A stretch of DNA of 64,000 nt, taken from positions 61,120,789-61,184,788 of the forward strand of contig OY282558.1 in the NCBI GenBank assembly GCA_958295665.1. Direction: 5' to 3'. A program made the translations under genes and the position numbers. Positions 35,127-46,329 of the stretch are shown piece after piece (the first letter of the stretch is position 1; each line of letters begins with the position of its first letter). The notes beneath the pieces are model-generated. The model ran no database searches and was not told the origin of the DNA. It saw only the letters and a list, made by a program, of their open reading frames with translations. The stretch comes from Tipula vernalis (taxonomy: Eukaryota; Arthropoda; Insecta; Diptera; Tipulidae).

Positions 35127-35717
35127 TTTGTGTCTTTGGTGAAAAATTCGTCAAATCACATTTTTTTAGAAGTCAAGTTTTTTAATTTTTTGGATTTTTG
35201 TGTTTCGAATGTGTAGCATTAGTTAAACAAAACATTTCGTACATGACATAGGAAAGTTACACAACTCAAAAAACACAGAGATAATTCGTCAAAAAGATGC
35301 GCAATGATCGATTTCATAACCTGACATACGATGACGTTTTCATATTTATTTTACAAAGCGAGAGACGGCTTTATTTTCCGATCTTCCTTTTTTTGATGCC
35401 CTTAAAGAATAGTGCAGTAAAATCGAAATTAGCATTTTTTTCTTTTGCTCTCCTGAAAAGTTTTGAGTTGTGACCAGTGGCGTAACTAGGTACCCGCAGC
35501 ACCAGCAACCGCAGCGGAGGGCCAACGGTTGTTGAGACCCACGAGATTTCCTTTATTAGTTCAAATTTAAGATTAAATAGCTCAGATTATGCTTAAAGTG
35601 TAAATTTGCCGGACGGAACATTTCTTGGAAATTTTTACATGCGATGTATCATTGTGATGTTCATAAAAATCAAGCAGAAACTAGAAAAATACATAACTAC
35701 GACTGTAAATAAATTCT

Positions 35718-35770
35718 TGTCCCCCTCCCCCTCCCCCCCCCCCCCCTCCCTCTCCCCCCCCCCCTCCCCT
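35718..35770 (+). repeat. C-rich low-complexity tract
   Basis: CCCCCTCCCCCTCCC-type tract of about 50 bases within the hAT-like element. It is a slippage-prone microsatellite. Confidence 0.9.
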
Positions 35771-36319
35771 GAGCCACACCAGATTTCTCAGATTCTTCTG
35801 CGTTTAGCTTTGAGTTGTAAGAACTTTCAGAGTTACACATCATACATGTAAATCTAGAAGGTGATATTTAAGAGATCTTGGTGAGATTATGCCAAAATTA
35901 TGATTTTGCTCCAATTTCCTGTATGTTATTCGAAATTAGTACAGGTTAATCATGTTGTACACGGCAGTGATTACCTTATAGGTATTCCTTTGGTTTTATA
36001 TACTTACGGAAAATTTAATATTTAGGAACTTCCTAGAATATTCAAGACACTTTTAAAGTTCGACAGCTTTCAGATTATTCCCATATTCTTGATATTGTTC
36101 CAATTATATTCGAAATTTGTGATGCTTTATCGATATATTTAGAACTCGTCAAATCATAGTGTTGCAAGGTGCTTCGTTTTATTTGAGGCCATTCAAATGG
36201 ATCACGTTCTGTTTCATCTAGTGTTTTTTTATCTGTTGAACGATCGCCCGAATATGTCCATAAAATTAAATCTGAGTAAACCAATTGGTTTAAGTGGAAA
36301 GGCACAAAAATCATCAAGA

Positions 36320-37480
36320 AAGTATAAATAAATTATCAAGCTTAAAGCACATTGAAAGCAAAAATTAATCGTAAAATACGACCTTCCTTTCCTTTCTTAA
36401 TATAAAATTTGAAAGTCAAATGGTTTGGTTTGAAAAGCTTTTAAAACTAGAAGCTCTTAATAGTTAACATTGAGCACAAATATTCTAAATCCTAACCAAA
36501 ATTCCGTCATCGCTTGCAATATCAATTTTCTAAGTAAAATGATTTATTTAAAAAGCTTCGACAAGTAAAAGCTTTTAAACCCAAAGCTCTTGACAATTTT
36601 TTCAAATACATAATTTAAGTTCTTCAAACATTTCATTAAAAACCGAAAATTATTAAAAAGCTCAAAAATGTTAAGTTCAAACACAAAAAGTATGAGTTAA
36701 TTATCAAGCTTAAAGCACATTGGAAGCAAATATTCCAAATTTATCCCAAAAGTTCTTCGCCATTTTCAATATCGAATTTCGGAGTAAAATGATTTGATTC
36801 ATAAAAAGCTTATATTGTAATACCCCGTTTCCTAGTAAATGGTTTAGTTTGACTAAAAGCTCTTGATAATTTACATTGAGAACCCATATATAGTAAATTG
36901 TTCTTAAATTCCGTTACCCTTTATAAAATCGAATTTCTAAGTAAAATGGATTGGTTTAGAAAGCTTTTCTAATTGAAAGCTCTTAAAACTAATAGTTCTT
37001 GACTTTTTTTGCAAAACCTAATTTTTCCTCGTAAAACATTTTAACAAATTCCTGAAATTATGAAAAGGCTCACAAATGTTAAGTTCACACCACCCAAAAG
37101 GTATAATTTAATTATCAAGCTTAAAGCTCATTGAACACAAACATTCTAAATTTATCCTGAAATACCACCTTCCTTTATAATATCAAATTTTAGAATTAAA
37201 TGGTTTGGTTTGAAATTCTCTTTAAATTAAAAGCTTTTGATGATTGATGATTAATTTTGAGAACAAATATTCTAGTTTTTAGCCAAAATTTCGTCACCCT
37301 CTGTAAAATCATATTTCTAAGTAAAATGGTTTGGTTAAAAAGCTATGATAATTGAAAGCTTATAAAATTAAAAGTTTTTAATTTTTGCAAATACATAAAA
37401 CATTTTAGCAAAAACCTAGAAATAAGACAAAGGCTCAGCGTTAGAAGTTAATTTAAAACTAATTGACAATTTTTGGAAAT
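36320..37480 (+). repeat. Three tandem ~380-bp units inside the hAT-like element
   Basis: The marker ATTATCAAGCTTAAAGC occurs at about 36334, 36699 and 37110. Between markers recur GTAAAATGGTTTGGTTT, AAAAGCTCTTGA and CAAATATTCTAAAT words. AAGCTT occurs many times and adds to the regular appearance. Confidence 0.7.
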
Positions 37481-38455
37481 ACATATTTTATGCTTATACA
37501 ATTTTTTAACAAAACTTTCAAGAATATTCGAGATACTTTGAAAATTAGACATTTTTGAAATTATTTAGAAATTCTTGATATTTAGAAATCGTCAGAGCAT
37601 TGAGTTGCAAGATGTTTCGTGTCATCTATTCTCAAAATCAGATACTTTTAATTAATACGAGACTAGACAATAAAGAGCTTTGCTTGTTCATAGATACAAG
37701 AAACATTTTTAGGGCCCCAAAAAATATTGCGGGGTGGGGGGCGGAAATTTGTAGTTACGCCACTGGTTGTGTTACTATTCTTTGGTATGTGCTGAAGAAA
37801 ACTTGAAGATTTTGTCCGAACTGAATTTAATTTACAATGAAAGAGAAAACACGACTTTTCCGTTGAAAATCCATTTAATCCTTAGATCCCAAAAACAAAT
37901 TCAAGCAGAATTTTCAAAAATGGTATTTTTACAACTTACAGAACTTTGCGCTTTCTCGTTTTTGGAATACATGCTTACGTACCGATCCCATTATTTAACC
38001 CTTTTCAAGATATTTGAATATTTTAGAGATACTTGAGGTTGTTGAGACATGGATTCCGGTGAATTATTTAGCTCCTACTTCTTAGTATTTTTCAGGTTAT
38101 TTAAGATATTGTGACGGTGACACCTAGATTGTAATAGAACAAGTTAAATTAATAGCTCAATGTTTTACTGTACTAAAATGGAATTTTCCATGATAAAATT
38201 GTTGTAATTGTTTCTACACTATTCTTACTGGAAAATTCATGAACTTTCTAGAAGTTTGGTTTGTGAATATAAAAATAATTTATATAAAGTGATTTTGTGA
38301 ATTATCATTAATAAATTGCGTTGTAATAATTTTTGTGTGAAACAAATAAATTCGTTGGTAATAAATAGAATTGTTTTGGTTTTTGTTTACAATGCAGTGA
38401 TTCGAACCTTGATTGATAAGGCAAAAACGTAACAATTGGTGACAGCGATTGGATT

Positions 38456-38728
38456 GTGAATAATAAGATAAAGAAAATGGTTCTCAATGAATTAAAAGTT
38501 CCAAAATTAAAGAGGGAACTTGAGAAACGGGGTTTGGCCACTGATGGTAGTAAAGCAGCTTTACAAGCACGACTACGTGACGCCATGGGAAAAGAAGGGT
38601 TAAACGCTGACCATCATGATTTTGGCGTGGAAGTTACGGATACGGCAACCGTAGAAAAGAAGGAGATAAACAACCGTCGGTCGAAACAACACAACTACCA
38701 TCTGGAAGTTTCGATTTGTCACAGTTAA
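38456..38728 (+). pseudogene. LTR-element gag, N-terminal SAP-domain part
   Basis: After an upstream start (true Met probably at 38477, MVLNELKVPKLKRELEKRG) the frame carries ELKVPKLKRELEKRGLAT, then DGSKAALQARLRDAM: two amphipathic helices with a G-x-K turn, the SAP fold. SAP domains bind AT-rich DNA and occur at the N terminus of gag in some insect gypsy elements. The frame ends at 38728. The following gag coiled coil begins in another frame, with a stop at 38767-38769. Confidence 0.75.
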
Positions 38729-38790
38729 TGGCTGCTATGAAGCGGATGATGGCACAACAAGGAGAGTAGTCAAACCAAATAAAAAGACAA

Positions 38791-39330
38791 ATGGAGAAAA
38801 TTGAGCAGTCAAATCTAAAAATGGAACAACAAAATGAACGACAGTTGGAACAACAAAATCAGTCTAACCAAGAAATTAAACACGAAATGAAACAACAGTT
38901 GGGCGAGATTAAACAGTCAAATCGTGAAATTACTGAAGGCCAAAAGAAAATGGACGAGAAAATTCTAGAATTGTCTACTAACATACACGGCGAAGTAGAG
39001 AAGCTGGAAATGGAGATTCAACAAGTTGACCAAAAATTAGAAACGGAAGTTCAACTTGTCAAAACAGAGGAGGTTCAACAGATTGAAGAGAAATTTCAAA
39101 CGGATATTCAACAGGTGCAACATAAATTACAAGCAGAATTTCGACGCCTCGAGAAAGAGCTAACTGGCATCAAGGCAAGTGGAACAACGACACAAGTAGT
39201 TCGTACCGTTCACTCAATCAAGTTAAAACCACCAACATTATTTTGACGGAACAACATCTTTCGGCATTTTCAAATTTCAATTTGAAACATCTGATGAACA
39301 TCGATGTCGCAGCTTTAATAGTGGCTCTTA
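38791..39330 (+). pseudogene. LTR-element gag, coiled-coil part
   Basis: The open part (38791-39246) is Gln/Glu/Lys-rich with heptad character (IEQSNLKMEQQ, EVEKLEMEIQQVDQKLE) and a repeated VQ/IQQV phrase, so a long coiled coil. It closes with KLKPPTLF-stop. One base out of phase the sequence continues FDGTTSFGIFKFQFETSDEH, which is the expected gag continuation (KPPTFDG). This indicates a single-base frameshift at about 39240. The capsid core is missing past about 39330. Confidence 0.75.
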
Positions 39331-39664
39331 AAGGATCGAATTGGATTATTAGTATTTGGTAAGCGATAGTGTGAAGATTAAAAAGGAATTAAAAAGTGCT
39401 TTAAAAAGTGTTTTAGTGCAAAATAAAAAGTAAAAGTTCATTAATTAAGTTATCATTAATAAATTGCGTTGTAATAATTTTTATGTGAAAAAATAAATTC
39501 GTTGGTAATAAATAGAATTGTTTTGGTTTTTATTCACAATCCAGTGATTCGAACCTTGATTGACAAGGCAAAAACGTAACAATATTTTCTATATTTATAA
39601 GAAAACCGTTTAGTTACCTAGCAAAATTTTAGAATCTTAACTAGGATGTCCGCTCCTATTAATA

Positions 39665-39754
39665 CAGTAGAAAGCTCAATTGAGCTAGACCATTACCAAA
39701 ACATTGAGCTATTAATTTAACTTATTCTATTACACCCTAGGTGTCACCGTTACA
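39665..39754 (-). repeat. Inverted LTR 5'-end fragment of the element D family
   Basis: AACATTGAGCTATTAATTTA, then TCTATTACACCCTAGGTGTC and ACCGTTACA, is the complement of the first 60-90 bases of the LTR at 38110. It ends exactly four bases before the solo LTR at 39759. Confidence 0.7.
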
Positions 39755-39758
39755 ATAT

Positions 39759-40152
39759 TGTTACGTTGCATTGTCAATTAAGGTTCATATCACTGGATAT
39801 CTCACAAAATCAATTTAATTTATCACCAACGAATTTATTTAATTACCACAAGAATTATTACAACACAGTTTATCCATAAAAATTCACAAAATCACTAGCA
39901 TTCGCAAAAACACTTTTTAAATCACTTTTTAATTACTTTTTAATCTTCACACTGTCGCTTTCCAAATACTACTAATCCAATTCGACTTCGTTTGCCTTTT
40001 TATATACACAAACCAAACTTCTAGAAAGCTCATGATTTTTCTAGTTAGAATAGTGTAGAACAATTTTATCATGGAAAATTCCATTTTAGTGCAGTTTAAC
40101 ATTGAGATATTAATTTAACTTCTTCTATTGTACACTAGGTGTCACCGTTATA
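39759..40152 (-). mobile_element. Inverted solo LTR of the element D family
   Basis: Read on the minus strand it runs from TATAACGGTGACACCTAGTG to AACGTAACA. It matches the two LTRs of element D and includes internal segments each of them lacks, so at 394 bp it is the most complete LTR here. ATAT is on both sides (39755-39758, 40153-40156), in agreement with the ATAT at element D. No internal sequence remains, as expected for LTR-LTR recombination. Confidence 0.75.
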
Positions 40153-40159
40153 ATATGTT

Positions 40160-40435
40160 TTTTTACTCGCAATTGCCAAGCCCAACAGAAAATCATGGCT
40201 AAGCCGAGGGTTATTGAGCTTTCTGCCCGGGTTACCAAAGTTTCTACGTATATGGTCGAAAAACTAAAATTGAAAACTATAAATTTTGAAACAAGTAGCA
40301 TAGTTGGATGTAAACCGCATTGAACTGCTTTTGATAGAAGATATACAAAAAAAAATCAAATAGTGATTAACACTTAATCAATTTAAAACTCTCTCCGACA
40401 TAATAGTTGGTATGTGCGGTCTTAAATAAACATTC
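40160..40435. other. Unassigned stretch
   Basis: Intervening DNA with no recognisable gene or repeat. Confidence 0.35.
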
Positions 40436-40437
40436 GC

Positions 40438-40496
40438 TTGAAGTTTGTCCTAAATTTGTCCTAAAATTACAATAACAAAATTTAGGACAAACTTCA
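40438..40496. repeat. 58-bp mini-hairpin built from fold-back ends
   Basis: TGAAGTTTGTCCTAAATTT and AAATTTAGGACAAACTTCA face each other across about 20 bases. The arm sequence is the terminal sequence of the fold-back element that begins 18 bp farther on, so it looks like an extreme internal-deletion derivative. Confidence 0.7.
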
Positions 40497-40513
40497 CGCG
40501 ACTGTACAAATAT

Positions 40514-43027
40514 GTGAAGTTTGTCCTAAAAATTGATTTTCCTGTGAATGTATTAGTAAGAATAATAAATCTCTCGTTATTATGAATTTGTACGTAAACA
40601 ATTATTTTACTTATCTAATTTAAATTTAAAAAATTTTTTAAATAAACTTAAGCCTTAATTTAAATTGTCCAAAAAAAACAATTTAAAAAATCAAAGTTCA
40701 AGAGAAAAGTGATATATAAAAATTATTCAATCTCGTTCAAAAGATCGTAATTTAGTGGACACAAGATTTACAAACAGTCAGACAACCCCGCTATCCTATA
40801 ACAACGATAAAGACGTCATTCAGGATAGTAAACGATGTCCCTACCTAAAAAAAACACATTCAAAAATCTAGAAGATAAATGCCTTAGGCAGACGTTTAGC
40901 TTCCCCATATGTAAATTCGTATAAAGAAATGAAGTAGTATATATACTAGCATAATGTTAGATATTAAAAAATGCCTCCGCTGCATTTCGTTACATCTGGC
41001 CCAAATATCATACCCAAATGGATATATGAGTTTAAGTTTAGGTGGCGGTCTCCTCAATAAGAGGAAAGGGCAATCCCCTCAGAAGATAAGTGACTTAGGA
41101 TAGACGTGTTGCGTTCCTATATGTAAGTTCGTATAAAGTTGGATATTAAAAACTTCTCAATCTGGCCCCAAGATCGTACCCAAGTGAACAAACATCAATA
41201 AGGGTAGAGGGCAATCGCATCTATCTCAGAAATATTATAACTTTCAAAAATCTAGAAGATAAGTGACTTAGGACAGAGGTGCTGCGTTCCTATATGTAAG
41301 TTTGTATAAAGTTCGATATTAAAAAAATTCTCAATCTGGCCCCAAGATCGTACCCAAGTGGACATATATCAATAAGGGTAAAGGGCAATCCCATCTATCT
41401 TAGAAATGTAACAACTTTCAAAAATCCAGAAGATAAGTGACTTAGGACAGACAAATTGCTTACCTGAATGTAAGTTCGAATAAAGTCAAATATTAAAAAA
41501 ATTCTCAATCTGGCCCCAAGATCGTACCCAAGTGGACATACATCAATAAGGGTAAAGGTCAATTCCATCTTTCTTAAAAAGGTTATAACTTTCGAAAATC
41601 TAGAAGATAAGTGACTTAGGACAGACGTGTTGCGTTCCTAGATGTAAGTTTGTGTCAAGTTGGATATTAAAAAAATTCTCAATCTGGCCTCAAGATCGTA
41701 CACAAGTGGACATATATCAATAAGGGTAAAGGGCAATCTCCTCTATCTTAGAAATGTTACAACTTTCAAAAATCTAGAAGATAAGTGACTTAGGACAGAC
41801 GCGTTGCATTCCGTATAAAGTTGGATATTAAAAAAATTCTCAATCTGGCCCCAAGATTGTACCTAAGTGGACATACATCAATAAGTGTAAAGGGCAATCC
41901 CCTCTATCTTAGAAATGTTACAACTTTCAAAAATCTAGAAGATAAGTGACTTAGGACAGACGCGTTGCGTTCCTATATGTAAGTTTGTAACAAGTTGGAT
42001 ATTAAAAAAAATTTCAATCTGGCCCCAAGATCGTACCCAAGTGGACATATATCAATAAGGGTAAAAGGCAATCCCCTCTATCTTAGAAATGTTACAACTT
42101 TTAAAAATCTAGAAGATAAGTGACTTAGGACAGACATGTTGCGTCCCTAAACTCCAACGCTCCAAGATCGTACCCAAGTGCACATAAATCAATAAGGGTA
42201 AAGGGCAGTCCCCCATTCAAAACCAACATGTTTCGCAAATAGGAGGAACTTTGACGGTGCAGGGAGACGGAAACCCATTACCGGCGATATTGTTGAGCGG
42301 GCTCAATACCGTCGAGATCCAGCGACCGCAATGCCTACCAATTAACATTTAAGGACGCAATATGTCCTGGCCCGATCTTGGGTCCAGATTGCGAATTTTT
42401 TTATTATCCAACCTTATACGAACTTACGTATAGGGACGCAACACGTCTGTCCTAAGTCACTTATCTTCTGAGGGGATTGCCCTCTACCTTAATTGAGGAG
42501 ACCGCCGCCTAAACTTAAACTCATATATCCATTTGGGTACGATATTTGGGCCAGACGGAGGCATTTTTTAATATTCAACTTTCTGCTAGTATACATACTA
42601 CTTAATTTCTTTATACGAATTTACATATAGGGAAGCCAAACGTCTGCCTAAGTCATTTATCTTCTAGATTTTTGAATGTGTTTTTGTTATTTAGGTAGAG
42701 ACATCATTTACTATCCTGAATGACGTCTTTATCATTGTTTTAGGATAGAAGGGTTCTCCGACTGTTTGTAAATGTTGTGTCCACTAAGTTACGATCTTTT
42801 GGACCAGATTGAATAATTTTTATATATCACTTTTCTACTGAATTTTGATTTTATAAATTGTTTTTTTTTGGACAATTTAAATTAAGACTTAAGTTTATTT
42901 AAAAGTTTTTTTTAAATTTAAATTAGATAAGTAAAATAATTGTTTACGTACAAATTCATAATAACGAGAGATTTGTTATTCTTACTAATATATTCACAGG
43001 AAAATCAATTTTTAGGACAAACTTCAC
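40514..43027. mobile_element. Fold-back element: ~650-bp inverted arms around 174-bp satellite units
   Basis: The left end GTGAAGTTTGTCCTAAAAAT (40514) reappears inverted at 43027. The two arms (40514 to about 41170, and 42388-43027) align for about 650 bp with roughly nine in ten bases identical. They share TGTACGTAAACAATTATTTT, GATAAAGACGTCATTCAGGA and GGCGGTCTCCTCAAT. Inside the left side sits a direct array of 174-bp units (41081-42200). A unique spacer of about 180 bp (42205-42390, GC-richer, AGACGGAAACCCATTACCGG) separates it from the right arm, which carries two inverted units. There is no transposase ORF. The structure is that of Foldback-type transposons. A clear target duplication was not found. 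Confidence 0.9.
41081..42205 (+). repeat. Satellite-like array of 174-bp units
   Basis: AGAAGATAAGTGACTTAGGA occurs at 41081, 41254, 41428, 41602, 41776, 41938 and 42111: spacings 173, 174, 174, 174, 162 and 173. Every unit reads on through TTGCGTTCCTATATGTAAGT, TCTCAATCTGGCCCCAAGAT, CGTACCCAAGTGGACATA and CAATAAGGGTAAAGGGCAAT. The short unit has lost 12 bases at the TATATGTAAGTT step. A diverged, longer unit (40866-41080) precedes the array. Two inverted units occupy 42365-42680. Confidence 0.9.
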
Positions 43028-43029
43028 AC

Positions 43030-44880
43030 CCAAACATACACACATCCATTATAAAAACATAAAATTAGCATCAATTTAAACGGACTCTGTACCCAAAATG
43101 AGAGTTTATTTTAGATCTAAGTCAACTTTAAGGTATTTCAAGAAATAGGAAGTGTATTACAAATATTTTTGAAATAAGAAAATAAAAAAATAAAAAAATT
43201 TGCGTCTAGTCAAAATCTATTTTGAAAACGATTTTTTTTTTTCTAATCGCTTTTGTCGCGTTTTGTTACTTACTTAACAGACAAGAATAGATCAGATATT
43301 TGTTTATTTTGTTATAAAAATAGCCCACTTGAATGTATCTCTAATACTGTGTAATGTAATGTAATGTAATTGCAAACATGTGCTTTGAGAGGGTGCAAAT
43401 AGTCTGCCACACCGCCAAAAACAACAATAAAATAATTTCATTGCAGTTCAACATCCTTTATACTTCCTGTTGTTTTTTTTTTTTTTTTTGGAATACATCC
43501 TGATGCATCCCCGCCGTATACGCTTCGTCGCGATTTTCTCCATTTTCGAATCGGATTTTATTTGTTATTCTCGAATATTTATCGTTGTTAGGATAGGAAT
43601 AAAAATGGGTTGGTTGGTGTTAAATCTTATTTCTTTATCTCGCCAAAAAACGAAGGAAAATACCAACAACAAGATTTTTTTCCAATTCAGGTGCGGTTTC
43701 TTTTATATACTGTTATAGCGAACTGAAAATTTATGTTCGGAAAAATCTTTAAATTTTCTTATTAACCGTCACCACATCTCATTTGCGTATTTTTTGTTTA
43801 CCATAAGAGTAATGGAAATTTTCATTTTTAATTCTCGACTCCTTTCAACGTAATAAACATAAAAAACCAAAAAAAAAAAATACAAACAAATCTGTTTTGT
43901 AAATTTATTATGTACAACAAGCCGAGAAACACCAATGGTCATGATGCATTATCACAACATTAAGAGTAAGAGCGCGCATATATATACATAATTTATTCAA
44001 ATAATAATAATAAAAAAGAAAAATTACATAAATTAAAGATTAGCCGATGGCTTACAAAAAAAAAAGAAATAATTGCAACACTACAGCGCATAAATTGGAT
44101 CAATCAGTTAAGTGTGTATGTGTGTGTGTGTATGTGTTGTGTATGTGTAATAAACATGTATCTCGACCCCATCGCACAATTGCTTTGTATACCTTTCAGC
44201 AATACGTGACTATACAATATATATACAGATATATCTGTGTATACCTACCTAAATGCTACATCTCTGTTACATTTCGGCTTGAGTCAATGAAAATTTTCAT
44301 TTTCATGTAAATTATTTTTATTACTTTGCGCGAAATGGATTGTTTTTGGGTATATTATGAGGGCAACACACACAGACAATAAATTCCATTGAATCACACA
44401 AATGAAATATTAATTTGGTCCTCATAAATTTTTTAAGGCATTTTGTCGCATTATTCAGTTTTTGGGGGTGGATATAAAGTTCAATCAGGTGAATAATTAA
44501 ATGGTGTACTGTCTATACGTGTGCGAGATTCAATACCGATTTTTGGGGGAACAAATGATTTGGTGCCTACACTAATTTTCGATTTTAAAAATACCAATCT
44601 AAGGGCAGTGTGAAGTTTCTGACAAATTGACAAAAAAAACCTTACAACTGCTAAAAAGTCTAAAGGGATTTGCTATGTTGTTATTTGAAACGACTGACGA
44701 GATATCGCAGACATGTCTTGGTACAAAAATGCCATGTGGTAAAATTGTGTCGTTAGGAACATATTTATGTGACCTGTCCATTGACCTCTGTGCATGATTT
44801 CTAGCAGACAACATAATTATGCGACCCGTCCAACATAAATTTATTCAAGTTTCAAAAATGCCACGTGGTAAAATTAACAT
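43030..44880. other. AT-rich DNA with microsatellites
   Basis: Holds (TAATG)n at about 43356-43372, a poly-T run at 43470, a (TG)n tract at about 44112-44135 and TA-rich DNA near 44220. The 82-87-codon plus-strand frames at 43470 and 44047 have no domain. No gene recognised. Confidence 0.45.
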
Positions 44881-44881
44881 T

Positions 44882-44960
44882 TTAGGTACATTTATCAATA
44901 GAAGCGAAACGAGCGATACAATTCTGTTAATCCGTGTCTGCAAGGTTACCCAAGCTTTAA
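44882..44960. repeat. One-armed copy of the 45.2-45.5 kb hairpin family
   Basis: TTATCAATAGAAGCGAAACG, then AGCGATACAATTCTGTTAAT and CCGTGTCTGCAAGG matches the left arm at 45209-45277. Other one-armed copies lie at 44995-45015, 45760-45860, 48400-48440 and 48560-48600. Confidence 0.6.
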
Positions 44961-45208
44961 CGAAGCATTAAATTCGCAAATCGCTCCAACACATTTGTCG
45001 ATAGAGCGATACAATTCTGGATTTCTTTTTTGCCGATTTTTAGTTTCTGTATTTTTTTTTTTTTCTAGTTATAATATGAACTTTTTTGTGTTTCGGGATT
45101 ATGGCATTCGAGAAATTGTTCGGCGATATTATAAGATTCGAGATTTGCGAGGTTTTAGCATTATCTTTTTAAAGGCGTTTTCAGACATTCACAACTTGAA
45201 ACAATTGA

Positions 45209-45538
45209 GGTACATCTATCAGTAGAAGCGAAACAAACGATACAATTCATTTGATCTGTGTCTGCAAGAGGTTGGCTATCGTATCTAGAAAAAAATAATA
45301 TAGAAAGTGAAAATCCCGAAAAAAAATTCAGAAAAACAAAAATCGAGAAAACTAAAATCCAGGAATACAATTATCAAAATGCGGCACAAGTTACAATTAA
45401 AATCTATAAAATGTCTATAAAATTTCAGTTTTTCCGTAAAGTTTTTAATATTTATGATAATGGAAATTGCTTCGTCAACCTTTCAGACACAGATCAAAGG
45501 AATTGTATCGCTCATATCGCTTCTACTGATAGCTCTAC
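45209..45538. mobile_element. Hairpin / MITE-like element (~67-bp arms)
   Basis: Arms 45209-45277 and 45473-45538 pair through CTATCAGTAGAAGCGA, CGATACAATTC, TTTGATCTGTGTCTG and AGGTTG with few mismatches. The 195-bp interior is AT-rich. The 127-codon plus-strand frame at 45258-45641 runs across the element and is a shadow, not a gene. Confidence 0.65.
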
Positions 45539-46329
45539 CACAAATGTTTCAAATTATTTTGCGGTTGGCCTAATTCGTTGGGTTAGTATGGTATCGACGA
45601 ATGTATTGAAGCGATCAAAGGAATTGTATCGCTTCAAATGATAGATGTCCACAAATGTCTCAATTGACGACAAAAGTCTAAAAATGCCTATAAATATTTT
45701 TCTGGATTGCTTTTCTGATAATTTCTAGATTTTTTTTGCGGTATTTTTTTTTCTGGCACTGGTATTGATCCCGTCTGCAAGGTTGACGAAGTATTTACCA
45801 ATTTAATAAAAATTCGCAATCCGCTCTAATACATTCGTCCATTCTATATTATTGAAACGAATTAAGCCAACAAAAATCCAATTTAAAATATTTATGGTAC
45901 TCTACCAATATAAGAAGCGATACGAGGACCAATACAAATATGGGATTTTGAATTTTCTTATTTTTGCATAAGTATTAGGGATTTAATTTTTTTTATTTTT
46001 TATTATTTCATTAGGTTGGGCCGAATTTTTTTTTTTTTTAAATTTGATTGGCGGTAGTGCGCAAAAGCTGTGGTAGGTATTTCTCATTATACACATAATT
46101 TCTTTTTTTTTTTTTTTTTAATTTTTGGCAATTTTTTTTTTTTACAAAACGTGATAAATCACCAATTTTTGGTTAATTATCTACTGCGCATGCCAATATC
46201 GCGTATGATTATTGCGCATGCTCTGCGCATGCATATTAGTAATTTAGTACTGTTATGGTTGTATTCGAGCTCAGTTTTGTCAAATCATTTTACTCGTAAG
46301 TTATCGTTTGTGTTAAATTGCAATTATTT

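Larger units (their letters stand above)
35475..37765. mobile_element. Non-autonomous hAT-like element with internal tandem repeats
   Basis: Ends CAGTGGCGTAACTA (35475-35488) and TAGTTACGCCACTG (37752-37765) are exact inverted copies of the hAT type. The flanking octamers GTTGTGAC (35467) and GTTGTGTT (37766) agree at six of eight positions, a decayed 8-bp duplication. The interior has no transposase. It has a C-rich tract (35718-35770) and about three tandem units of 365-410 bp, each carrying TTATCAAGCTTAAAGCACAT and AAAATGGTTTGGTTTxAAA. A region near the right end (37510-37630) repeats 36030-36160 in direct orientation. Confidence 0.85.
38110..39581 (+). mobile_element. Gypsy-like LTR element D, gag-only derivative
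   Basis: The 5' LTR runs from TGTGACGGTGACACC (38110) to GCAAAAACGTAACA (38434). It is followed by ATTGGTGACAGCG, a plausible primer-binding site, and a gag reading frame. At about 39336 the gag passes directly into the middle of a second LTR, which ends GCAAAAACGTAACA at 39581. ATAT flanks both sides (38106-38109 and 39582-39585). Protease, RT and integrase are missing. The two LTRs have different internal losses: the 5' copy lacks the AAAAAGTAATTAAAAAGTG segment present at 39390 and in the inverted LTR, while the 3' copy lacks the first third. Confidence 0.8.

Noticed and set aside
41081..42205. Regularly spaced repeats suggesting a CRISPR array
   Set aside because: The whole 174-bp unit is conserved with no unique spacers, and the setting is eukaryotic.
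45258..45641. 127-codon plus-strand ORF
   Set aside because: It runs across a hairpin element whose arms explain the sequence on both sides.
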